Origin: Brachyhypopomus gauderio
Taxonomy: Eukaryota; Chordata; Actinopteri; Gymnotiformes; Hypopomidae
Length of the DNA stretch: 64,000 bases
Assembly: GCF_052324685.1 (NCBI RefSeq)
Contig: NC_135219.1
Location: forward strand, 20,158,985-20,222,984
Direction: 5' to 3'
A program made the translations under genes and the position numbers. The notes below the pieces were generated by a model. It searched no databases. It was not told where the DNA came from and saw only the letters and a list, made by a program, of their open reading frames with translations. This document shows, piece after piece, positions 10,201 through 19,633 of the stretch (positions are counted from its first letter, which is position 1; the number at the start of each line of letters is the position of its first letter).

Positions 10201-11449
10201 CATCCTTACCTTGTACATATCTTCCTCTACCAATATGATGATCTCAAAACCTGCTCCTTTCTTGAAGGGCATTTGATAGTGGATGTCCTCTTTGCCCCAC
10301 TGCTCATGCTGCAGTGTGTTACACACGATTTGGGACTTCTTGAAGCGAGGGTTAAAGTGGAAGGCCACATCTGCCCTGGGCTTAATACTGCTCCCACATG
10401 TGAAATCCACCTGAAACCTACAAGAAACGGTGTCACTCTTTGATTGAATGCTCAGTCTTACCTTCAAGCTGAATCAACCCTTTTTGTTTAATGTAATGGT
10501 CCATAGATGAATTTGCATGTCCTGATTTAGGTGTAATTGTGGCGGTTTTAAAACTGTGTTTGTAGATTAGTCCCTCTATTCCCCCCTGTAAGACATTTTA
10601 AGCCTATGCCATTGGAAAAAAAGCCATCCTTTGAGCTGAAATTACATAATCTGGTCCTTCTTCCACACAGACGCTACAGTACTGTACATTTTAATAATGA
10701 CTATACATCACTTATTTGTCATAGTACTTGCAGGTTTAACTTAACTTGGATAACTGTGCCAACACAGTGTGTGAACATAATGCAGATTATAGGACAAATA
10801 CTGACACACAGAGCATCACCCACCTGTCTGCTTCACTTGGCACTGACCCTTGAATAAGCACAATTTCTCCTGGGTGTAGTCCACCCAGAATGGTTACAGC
10901 CAACGGAATTGCCTGAGGATAATCAGATTAACAGGATAGGATCAAAACTTTGTTTCTCCACCAAGTTAGATGAACACGAAAAAGTGTCCTGTGGCTACAC
11001 AATTCACCCCGAGAAGTCATTGCCCGACATAAACAAAAAGACAAAAAACCTATTTTTAAAAAGAGGTTAATTGTGAATAACACATTAAACGAGGCACAGC
11101 ACCAGCACATTTGAAAGTTTTCTGTTGTAAGGAAGATAGCTGGGGTTAGCAGCTAGCTAGCACTTTCTTACAGACAGGACAAAACATTAGCAGTTAACAA
11201 CGACAGCGACAGAAAACGTGAAATGAAGTGCAAATAACAGTATCTCGCATTATTTGGCAAACTACGCCAATTATCTGACTATAGTTACCACTGCTGGTCC
11301 GACTATTAGCTAACTAGCCACGTAGCTACCTGAGGTAGCACTCTCAACCACAGTACTGGTTAACAATATATTAATATATTAACAATATATCAAGAGAATA
11401 TCTTTCTCACCGGGTTCAAAACGGTTTGTTTCGGATTCCTCACAGACAT
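7245..11449 (-). CDS. lgals8: Galectin-8, tandem-repeat galectin, complete gene
   Basis: Galectin-8 binds beta-galactosides on glycoproteins outside the cell and on damaged vesicles. Eight minus-strand coding exons join in frame to 295 codons: 11449-11411, 10912-10824, 10417-10210, 9550-9431, 8674-8648, 8177-8089, 7901-7736 and 7394-7245. Internal exons of 89, 208/166 and 120 nt follow the galectin pattern. CRD1 (about 14-152) has H63, N65, R67, N76, W83 and E86. It also keeps R43, Q45 and R57, equivalent to human R45, Q47 and R59, which give the N-domain its preference for sialylated or sulfated glycans. CRD2 (about 162-295) has HLNPRL, RNSY and WGPEE. The linker is very short: one 27-nt exon (AMLPESHDM). 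The start ([13 protein letters not shown]) matches the family N-terminus. Residues between exons 4 and 6 are the least certain; an extra linker exon cannot be excluded. Confidence 0.93.
8385..8591 (-). mobile_element. Fossil C-terminal fragment of a non-LTR retrotransposon
   Basis: On the minus strand this intronic stretch reads as 68 codons with KKELERMWK followed by [20 protein letters not shown] and a terminal RPFRLQGLW. Tails of this kind (LQQIPGTTS...[10 protein letters not shown]...LPGLW) are typical of the C-terminus of LINE-type ORFs in fish and invertebrates. Only the tail remains, so it is a 5'-truncated fossil. It lies in the galectin-8 intron between the 27-nt linker exon and CRD2, in the same orientation as the gene. 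Confidence 0.6.
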
Positions 11450-11896
11450 TTCGCCGTGTTGTCCCAACGGCTCCTACTGTATTCAGAGCAAATACACCCC
11501 CCAAACTTGTGTTGTAGACCAGCGTAGACGTTGTTGTGCCACACAGATCAACTTCCTCGTTCATCAGCGACGCTCCTGACGAAAAGTGGCCGATGACAAT
11601 AACGCGACGAAACCGAGTTACACTCAACCTGCTTTTACGTTTTTAATAAGATAACCGCACAGTCACTCGTTCATCTTCCCAGTGTATACCACGAACGGCG
11701 TGGTGTTCACAACAGTGTCCTGTTTCTCTACAAACGTGAAACCTTCACACGACATTGTGTGTTTTTTTGGTCCAATATCATTTGCAGCCACAAATGCTGA
11801 AATGTGTCCTTAAAAAAAACGTCACGCTGTCAAACAAGGAAGCAAAAAAAAAAAAAAAAAAACAAAACCCTGTGAGCAGCAGGCTGAACCCTACAT
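11450..11896. other. Galectin-8 5' region
   Basis: This stretch upstream of the galectin-8 start codon should hold its 5' UTR and promoter. It contains an A18 run near 11844-11861 and otherwise nothing I can assign. The inverted-repeat element begins right after it. Confidence 0.4.
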
Positions 11897-11928
11897 CATC
11901 CAATTGCACACCCGGAGAGCCAACCGCA

Positions 11929-12064
11929 GTTCTAGACCTGCAGTTCTAGACCTGCAGTTCTAGACCTGCAGTTCTAGACCTGCAGTTCTAGACCTGCAGT
12001 TCTAGACCTGCAGTTCTAGACCTGCAGTTCTAGACCTGCAGTTCTAGACCTGCAGTTCTAGACG
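11929..12064. repeat. 14-bp tandem array inside the left inverted repeat
   Basis: About ten near-perfect copies of TCTAGACCTGCAGT. The inverted counterpart at the right end (14415-14459) has only about three copies, so the array expanded or shrank after insertion. Confidence 0.9.
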
Positions 12065-12149
12065 TGCCGTAGTTTTAGATGTATGTAACGTAATATCCAG
12101 ATAGTGTTTTAGTATGTCGCGGGAGCAGATGGAAGAATGATATTTATAA

Positions 12150-12615
12150 GCAGCAATAATATATGATAGATATATGATAATGTCTGAAGGTCATTTTTGG
12201 GTTATCGTAATGTTTATGTCATGAATGTTTATGTGATGAATCTGGCTAGCGTTAGTGTGTCTTAGTTCATTAGTTCTGGCTACCTTTATGGCTATTTAGT
12301 AGCTTTGATTAAATTTGAAACAACTTAAAGGAAGGAAATTAGCACGTACTACGCTACTATTAATACTAAAAGTAGTAAGCAAGCTAAAGTAGCATTTCCC
12401 CATCATTATTAACCCATAAGAACCCAGACTATGTTCTGAATATTGATACAATTGAGCATATTAATATATGATAGACATATATTTAGTCTGCTAAATGCCA
12501 TAAATGTAAATGTAACATTTTTGTGTTATCGCAATGTTTATGTCATGAAGGATGAATCTGGCTAGCGTTAGTGTGTCTCTGGCTACCTTTATGGCTACTT
12601 TATAGCTACTTCGAC
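12150..12615 (+). repeat. Imperfect direct repeat, about 150 bp, two copies
   Basis: Segments at about 12160-12310 and 12466-12610 share ATATGATAGA, TTATGTCATGAA, GATGAATCTGGCTAGCGTTA and CTGGCTACCTTTATGGCTA in the same order. They are internal parts of the 2.6 kb element and probably a tandem duplication. Confidence 0.65.
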
Positions 12616-12654
12616 TTTGAGAGAAATGCTAGTCCTGCGAACGTAAGTTGTTGC

Positions 12655-12671
12655 GGGGGGGGGGGGGGGGG
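12655..12671 (+). repeat. G17 homopolymer
   Basis: Seventeen consecutive G on the plus strand inside the inverted-repeat element. Confidence 0.95.
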
Positions 12672-12765
12672 TGGCGAACGTAAAATGGACAAAAATTAAG
12701 TATTATATAGCGATCGATCGATCGATCGCCAGTGTTTGCGCCAGAGCGAACTGGTAACTCATTGA

Positions 12766-12885
<120 letters not shown>

Positions 12886-13118
12886 AATAAACTAGATTTT
12901 TTTTCGGCGTGAGAAATCGGATGTGTGGCGTGTGAGCGAAAAACCCCAAGTATCACATAATATTTGCTAGTTGCATGCCAATGAAGGTATACAAGTAAAA
13001 TAAATCACTCCTAACATTCTGGAAACGTATGCTTACTCACTGAAAGCATCCGGACATTATGCAATTTTTGCTGATTTAATATAAAATAGCCTATGCCAGT
13101 AATCCAGTAGTTTAATGA

Positions 13119-13249
13119 CGCAATAATACACGAGAGGGAGTGCTATAACGGGTAATATCGGCACTGCTGTGCTGCGGCCTCGTGCCGTAGATCAGCACAG
13201 CAGTGCCGATATTACCCGTTATAGCACGAACCTCGAGTGTATTATTGCG
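13119..13249. mobile_element. Foldback MITE with perfect 35-bp hairpin arms
   Basis: Bases 13140-13174 and 13193-13227 are exact reverse complements (35 bp) around an 18-base loop. Outside them, CGCAATAATACAC (13119-13131) pairs with its complement at 13237-13249. The motif GTGCTATAAC...GGCACT recurs in diverged form at 13994-14020. The perfect arms suggest a recent or gene-converted foldback element nested inside the larger one. Confidence 0.75.
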
Positions 13250-13250
13250 A

Positions 13251-14075
13251 TTATACCACAGTTCCATTATCGCTGTTTATTGAAAGATTTTGAGTAAAAG
13301 AGGACGAGAAAATACGACCTGTTTGGTTAAAAACACTCCGCCAGTTAAAATAGTTCCATTCAATGGCTCGCTGCTAAACTTACACAACACTGGAACAGCC
13401 TTACCCAATAAATATTATAGAGGTAAATATACACAAAAACAACTGTTGATAAAGTTGTATTTATTAAAAATAAAGTACAATTATTGACCATCCACAGCTG
13501 ATTCGTTCAGGTATATGTTCAGTCCAGCTCTAAACCAACGAAGCTGCTGATGCCATATAACTCTCCCTTCACGTTTCTGACGGATCCATAAAAACGTCGT
13601 AAAAGCTGATTCATTTCATTTTTGTTGTTAATACTAAAATCGACTGCAGTGTCGTTGCTCTTTAACCAGGATGTAAATACATTAAGAGCCCAGGACGTTT
13701 GTTTAACGGTATTAATTTCGTTTTTCTGCATTTCCAGCTCATCCAAATCATTATTTGTAAGCATGACAAACCTTGGAGGCTCATTGGAGGAATCAGGCTG
13801 GTCATTTATAACGTCATCCTCCAGTTTCAGATCGAAACAAATGGTTTCGAAGCCAATAGATTTAATTAAATCCGTGTAATTCATTTTGATACTTTTGATA
13901 CTTGTTTGTAGTTGCGCTGTTTGGCTTGTAAACGCCGCTTCGTTGCTAGGTTACCTGTATGTGGCGGAGTAATACATGGAGAGCTTCGGTTACAGTGCTA
14001 TAACATGTAATATTGGCACTCCTAGATCGCCTCTCAGCCAATCACATTGTAGGGTCGGAACTAACTGTGGTATAA
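13251..14075. mobile_element. 825-bp inverted-repeat-bounded element with truncated ORF
   Basis: TTATACCACAGTT at 13251 is matched by AACTGTGGTATAA ending 14075. The pair encloses the Crypton-like ORF. It may form one unit with the hairpin to its left, since a diverged copy of the hairpin arm occurs at 13994-14020. Confidence 0.5.
13519..13884 (-). pseudogene. Truncated Crypton/KIAA1958-like (DUF3504-type) ORF, 121 codons
   Basis: The minus-strand frame starts MNYTDLIKSIGFETICFDL and has WALNVFTSWLK, MNQLLRRFYGSVRN and GELYGISSFVGL. That pattern (tryptophan, short helix, LLRRFY..VRN.KGE.Y) resembles the N-terminal SAM-like region of Crypton-derived proteins such as KIAA1958, ZMYM and QRICH1. 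The frame stops before any tyrosine-recombinase catalytic domain, so it cannot encode an active recombinase. It could be a short DNA-binding protein of a non-autonomous element or a relic. Assignment is from recalled motif similarity only. Confidence 0.55.
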
Positions 14076-14488
14076 TTAAAAATAAAATATCTTCAGGAGA
14101 CAAGCTGTGTGTGTAAATGACAAAATTAATCCAAACTCCCTAAAAGAACAGGGAAAATGAGGCGTACTACTTCTATTTAAATACAAAATGTGGTGTAGAT
14201 TATCGTTTAAAACTTGTCAAATGTTAGAGATTTGGCTAAAACAATTGAGAATCAATGGGCATATTTAACAAATAAACTCTTTATACAATGGATTATTACA
14301 ATATACAAGCCCCTGAGCCTACGGCATGCATTGGAACTGCTGGTCTAGAACTGCAGTTGGCTGTCGTTAGCTACATTCCGAGCCGCTAGGTGGCGCATGT
14401 CTAAAACTACAGCACGTCTAGAACTGCAGGTCTAAAACTGCAGGTCTAGAACTGCAGTTGGCTCTCCGGCTGTGCAATTGGATGCATC

Positions 14489-14780
14489 TCGCTGAACTAC
14501 TCACTTCATCCTGGACTACTGACTTCATGCTGGACTACTGACTTCAGGCTGAATTACTGACTTCATCCTGGACTACTGACTTCAGGCTGAATTACTGACT
14601 TCATGCTGGACTACTGACTTCATCCTGGACTACTGACTTCAGGCTGAACTACTGACTTCATCCTGGACTACTGACTTCAGGCTGGACTACTGACTTCGTC
14701 CTGAACTACTGACTTCATCCTGAACTACTGACTTCATCCTGGACTACTGACTTCATCCTGGACTTCTGACTTCATGCCGT
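14489..14780 (+). repeat. 19-bp minisatellite, about 15 copies, abutting GALC
   Basis: The unit CTGGACTACTGACTTCATC and close variants (GAACT, GAATT, CAGG, CATG) repeat without gaps. The array begins five bases after the inverted-repeat element ends and finishes about 75 bases before the GALC start codon, so it lies in the promoter or 5' UTR of that gene. Confidence 0.9.
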
Positions 14781-14855
14781 CCGGTGGGGTGTGTGTCCGT
14801 TGCTGGTTCTGCTGCGTGAGCAACACGTTGTGCTGGGTTTGAAGAGGCAGCCGCG

Positions 14856-17800
14856 ATGTCCGCTCGTAGTCTGCTCTTATTTCTTTTACCCTGTATTGGT
14901 TTAAGCGCCGCTGACTTCTACATGGTGGACGACAGACCCGGGCTGGGGAGACGGTTTGACGGTATAGGCGGCTTGAGTGGCGGAGGCGTAAGATTTATCT
15001 CTCAAATTCACGAATTCACTGCGTATTTGAATGAACTTCCAAGAGGGAAAAGTGGCGTCTTTTGTTTTTAGGCCACTTCACGACTGTTGATCAACTACGA
15101 CGAACCATATCGAAGTCAAATACTGGACTATTTGTTCAAGGTAGTGGGACACTGAACTAAACTGCACATTTGTTGTTGAGACTTTGTAAAATTGTAGTGA
15201 GTACTATGTTTAATACGATGGTTGGCGTTTTCTCCTAGCCTAACTTTGGAGCATCACTACATATCCTTAAAGTGGAAATTGGTGGCGATGCTCAAACTAC
15301 AGGTAAAAAATGAAAGTGGTAAAGCGGTCATTTTTAGTGAAGATATGAAAATGAACGCTATACTACAACATAAATCTTTGTTACAGTTACGAAAGTGCCA
15401 GTCAGCTGATTGTCACATGGTTTCAGGTTAGTCAGGTTTGATCACATGGATGTCAGGTTTGTGAGTACTATAGACCTTTTTATTGGCGGTTTTAGTACAG
15501 GCTTTGAGCAGAATTTACAACATATTGTAGTCTTCAGCAGACAATAAATGATAGGTTTCAGCTGACAAAACCTACGACATAGAAAGTGTGCTTATTTTTT
15601 TTACTCTTTTCATCTTAGCATCATTGAGAAATACTGATGGGTTTGAGAGTGTCAAGTATGGACACACTCAAACCTATCAGCTGCTATACAAAATAACATC
15701 TGAAAATCCCAAATGACCATTATATGTCTCCAGTGAAATGGATATGAGTGATTAAATGAACATGTTGCCTTAAATTTTTTTCATTTTCCAACCATGCACA
15801 ACATGGGTTTTTTTTCTGTACGTTAGGACTCTGAGTGTACAGTCAAGTACAAACGAAATTTTCACTCATTTAAAGGCTGAGTGCATACTGTTTAGATTTC
15901 AGTGTCTATTCATGCATTTGTTTATCCGTCCATGTGAATTTCTTTCCATTATAGATGGAACCGAACCATCTCACATGCACGATGAGAATGATGAGAACTA
16001 TTTTCGTGGTTATGAATGGTGGTTAATGAAGGAGGCCAAGAAGAGAAACCCAAACATCATTCTTATTGGTAGGATCTAATAAGACGGTAGATCTTGCTGA
16101 GAAAAATTACAAAATCATCTTATGTATCTGACTCCTCTGATGGCGGTCGATCTTCTCTTTTTTGGGGGTTTCAGGTCTGCCGTGGGCATTCCCAGGATGG
16201 GTTAGCCAAGGCAGCAAATGGCCGTACATATTTCCAAACATTACTGCTAAATACGTTGTTTCCTGGGTGATTGGAGCAAAACAATATCATGGCCTTGATA
16301 TCAATTACATAGGGGTATGTTGTAAGTGTTCTGTTATGCTGCATCTTCACAGATTTTCTATACATGCTTATATTTAACCATACAATTTTCATTTTTTTAA
16401 AGATCTGGAATGAAAAAGACTATAATGTAAAGTATATAACGGTAAGAAACTGTTGTTTTTTTTTCCCCAAAACTACATTCTTTCAATTTCTTTTAAATCA
16501 ATATATAATTTGAGAATTTGGTGAGTAGTTAAAGAAGCAACAACAAAAAGTTAATTGCACATGTTTATTTGCAAATGCTATCTCTTCTGTTTTGCACTGT
16601 GGCTGTCCAGGTACTTCGAGATACATTAGACCGAGCTGGTTTAACAGGCGTAGGCATCATAGCAGCAGATGGAAACTGGGACATTTCAGAAGCCATGCTT
16701 ATTGATCCATATCTCAATGATGCTGTTGACATCATAGGGTAAGAATGTGTCCAGAACCAATTACACATAAATACTTTTATTACGTGATTTGTGTCACAGT
16801 ATGATTTTTGTTTTGTTGCCAGGGTTCACTACCCAGGTACCACGACAGTCAAGGAGGCATTGATAACGGGCAAGGCGCTCTGGTCCTCTGAAGATTACAG
16901 CACATTTAATAATAACATTGGTGCGGGATGTTGGGCACGTATTCTTAACCAGAATTATGTAAATGGAAGAATGACCTCGTGAGTAGAATACGCTGTTGTG
17001 TTATTTCTGTTTGTTTTCATTTCCCAGTAATAAATATATTAAGTGACTCTCAAACTATCTATTTTGGGCATCTCTTTTAATAAATTAGGACTATATCCTG
17101 GAATCTGATTGCAAGTTATTATGAGGATCTGTCTTTTGGACGAGATGGTTTGATGACTGCAGAAGAGCCGTGGAGTGGGAATTACGTTGTGGAATCTCCA
17201 ATATGGATAACTGGTAATTTTACGACCTGTGGTAGTGAGGTCACAAAAAGGGCAAAGTTCAAAATGTCAAGCAATCTACAGGTCCTTTTTGTATTTCTTC
17301 TTTTCCATGTACTCCAATCTGTGTAGCTCACACTACTCAGTTTGCGCAACCGGGTTGGACCTATCTGCAGACCGTGGGGCACCTCAGTTATGGTGGAAGT
17401 TACGTCACATTAACAGATGGCAATGGGAACCTCACAATTATAATAGAGACTATGGTGGGTGCTTTGCATTTTCCTTCTGTCTTGTGACATTTCACGAGTT
17501 TAGATGATGCAGGACTTTTTCTTCCTCTTTTTGCAGACCCACAATCACTCAGAGTGCATACGGCCTTCGCTTCCACCATATACTGTTTCTCCACAGAAAG
17601 CAACATTTCAGCTCAAAGGTTCCTTTGTAAGTGTCGTGACTCCTTGTAAGACTTCCAGACCATTATTCATTAACTATAATGTTAATTTATTTAAAACTAT
17701 GATGGTTTTTAGGCTGCACTCACTGTGCTCCAGCAGTGGTACTCAAAATTACATTTTGAGAACAAAAGTAACACACTCTTCCAGAACATCACTCCCATTA

Positions 17801-19176
17801 AGGTAAAAATGACTCCTTGGATTCTTTAAAAAAAAAAAAAAAGGAAGATCATGATATTTTAATTCTTAATATCTTAAAAAATTATCATCCTTGTATGCCA
17901 TGTTATAAATGGTGTCCTTGTATCGCCACATTTCTTAATTTATCTGTAGGTTATCAATGGATATTTTACCTTGCAACTGGATGTTGATGAAATTTATACA
18001 ATCACAACAGTCACCACTGGACAAAAAGGCCTCTACCCTGGTCCTCCAGATCCTGTGTCATTTCCCAAGAAATACTTTGATGACTTTAATGTCAGTACGT
18101 TCCTTTACGTTCTTAATGCTCTTGATTGGCAACACAATGAAATGCAAGGTGTAAGTGGTAAAAGCATGGCTCTAACTTTATAACCATTCTGTAGATTAAG
18201 CTTTCTAACATTCTTTCCCTCATGTTCCTTTCATGATCAGGTAGCCCACCTTTCTCAGAGGCTCCATACTTTGCTGATCAAACTGGAGTGTTTGAGTACT
18301 TCAGGAATCTTACAGATGAAGGGATGCATGCGTACACCTTGCGCCAGGTGGTCACACAGCGGCCAGTAACGTGGGCTAACGATGCTGACCAGACCATCAC
18401 TGTCATAGGAGACCACAACTGGTGAGTCTATTACAGATCCCGTCTGCATGTGCCATGTTAATGCATGCTAATGTATGTTAATGCAAAGAGTAGCATAAAT
18501 TTGATTTTGTAACCTGGTAATAGTTCTATATTTAAATACAAGTACAAGCAAAATTCTTTATTTGCCTTTGTTTGCATACTATGGGATTCATGTTTTTTCA
18601 TCAGGCAAAACCTGACCGTGTCCTGTGATGTCTACATTGAAACGGAGAAAGGAGGAGTGTTCCTTGCAGTCAGAGTGGACCAAGGAGGGGAATCTGTCAA
18701 GAACGCCAGGGGTGTTTTTTTTTGGGTATTTGCAAACGGCACATACAAAGTAACCAATGACCTAGGTGAGTCGCCATTCTTTTCTCACTGATGTTTTCAG
18801 TAATAATGGTGTTTCTCAGTGTGCCTCGGCTCTCTGAAAGTAGACTGAATGACGACTTCTTCTTCTAGCTGGTCAGAGAGTTCTTGCTGAAGGGTTGTCT
18901 GGGACAAGAGTGGGTGTATGGCACACATTAACTCTCACTGTGAAGGTAAAGGTTTTATTCTTTATAGAACTGCATATCTGTTTATAGTAGTCTCCCCCTA
19001 ATGTTCTTTCCTATTGCACTTTGCTCCAATAGGGTGATTTTGCCTTTGGGATGCTAAATGGCTATCCTCTCTGGAAGAATGCTGTGGTTCTTCGACCACA
19101 AAAAGGGTGGGCAGCAATAGGGACAAGCTCTTTTGAGTATGCACAGTTTGATAACTTTATGGTTGATGCAGACTGA
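14856..19176 (+). CDS. galc: Galactosylceramidase (galactocerebrosidase), complete gene
   Basis: GALC is the lysosomal hydrolase that removes galactose from galactosylceramide and psychosine; its loss causes Krabbe disease in humans. Seventeen coding exons join in frame to 660 codons: 14856-14987, 15072-15140, 15239-15302, 15955-16068, 16175-16314, 16403-16441, 16611-16738, 16823-16978, 17089-17213, 17327-17454, 17537-17626, 17713-17802, 17950-18094, 18241-18421, 18605-18765, 18869-18945 and 19033-19176. Residues 1-19 form a signal peptide ([13 protein letters not shown]). The acid/base Glu is E177 in GIWNEKDYN and the nucleophile E252 in LWSSED, matching human E198 and E274 in motif and spacing. 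The C-terminal lectin-like domain ends [19 protein letters not shown]. Length and exon number agree with the human gene. AK7 follows 450 bp downstream on the same strand. Confidence 0.96.
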
Positions 19177-19244
19177 TGCCCTGCCTTTAAACGCACATTT
19201 AAAATATGCCTACTTGAATGAGACTGAAAGTTATCGTGTTTGAG

Positions 19245-19250
19245 AATAAA
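19245..19250 (+). terminator. GALC polyadenylation signal
   Basis: AATAAA lies 69 bases after the GALC stop. Further copies occur at 19344-19349 and 19430-19435, so alternative 3' ends are possible within the short gap before AK7. Confidence 0.6.
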
Positions 19251-19513
19251 GATCACCGAAAAATGTCATTTATATAACTGTAGATGTGAATATATTTTTA
19301 TGTATGTACGTTAATCGTTATAATCAACGATAACTGAGTTTCCAATAAATTAACTGAATGTGAATTTTCCATTGTACTGTATGCAAATGATTATTGAATT
19401 TTTTTAGATTGAGAATGCCTTCAATTTTTAATAAAGATTTTATGTTTCAGAACATGTTTCATTCAGACTAATTGTACCAAGCTTCCTTTAACCGAGTACA
19501 ACCAGCATCAGCA

Positions 19514-19552
<39 letters not shown>

Positions 19553-19585
19553 AAAAATATTTTAAAAAATATGCTGTCCTTCCTT

Positions 19586-19621
19586 AGCAACCGAGTTCGC
19601 GCGACACGTTTACCTAGTAAC
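19586..19621 (+). promoter_or_regulatory. Candidate RFX X-box elements at the AK7 5' end
   Basis: GTTTACCTAGTAAC (19608-19621) fits the 14-bp RFX X-box consensus in its right half (AGTAAC) with two mismatches in the left. An additional half-site AGCAAC lies at 19586-19591. Motile-cilia genes such as AK7 are commonly driven by RFX and FOXJ1. The site is only five bases before the start codon, so it would sit in the 5' UTR. Confidence 0.4.
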
Positions 19622-19623
19622 GA

Positions 19624-19633
19624 AACATGGCGG
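19624..19633 (+). promoter_or_regulatory. YY1-like motif over the AK7 start codon
   Basis: AACATGGCGG matches the core of the YY1 consensus (ATGGCGG), which often overlaps start codons of TATA-less genes. A similar GCCAT core in reverse orientation lies near the PAPOLA start at 25451. Confidence 0.4.

Noticed and set aside
14489-14780. CRISPR-like regular repeats
   Set aside because: Units are contiguous with no spacers, and the DNA is eukaryotic; it is a minisatellite.
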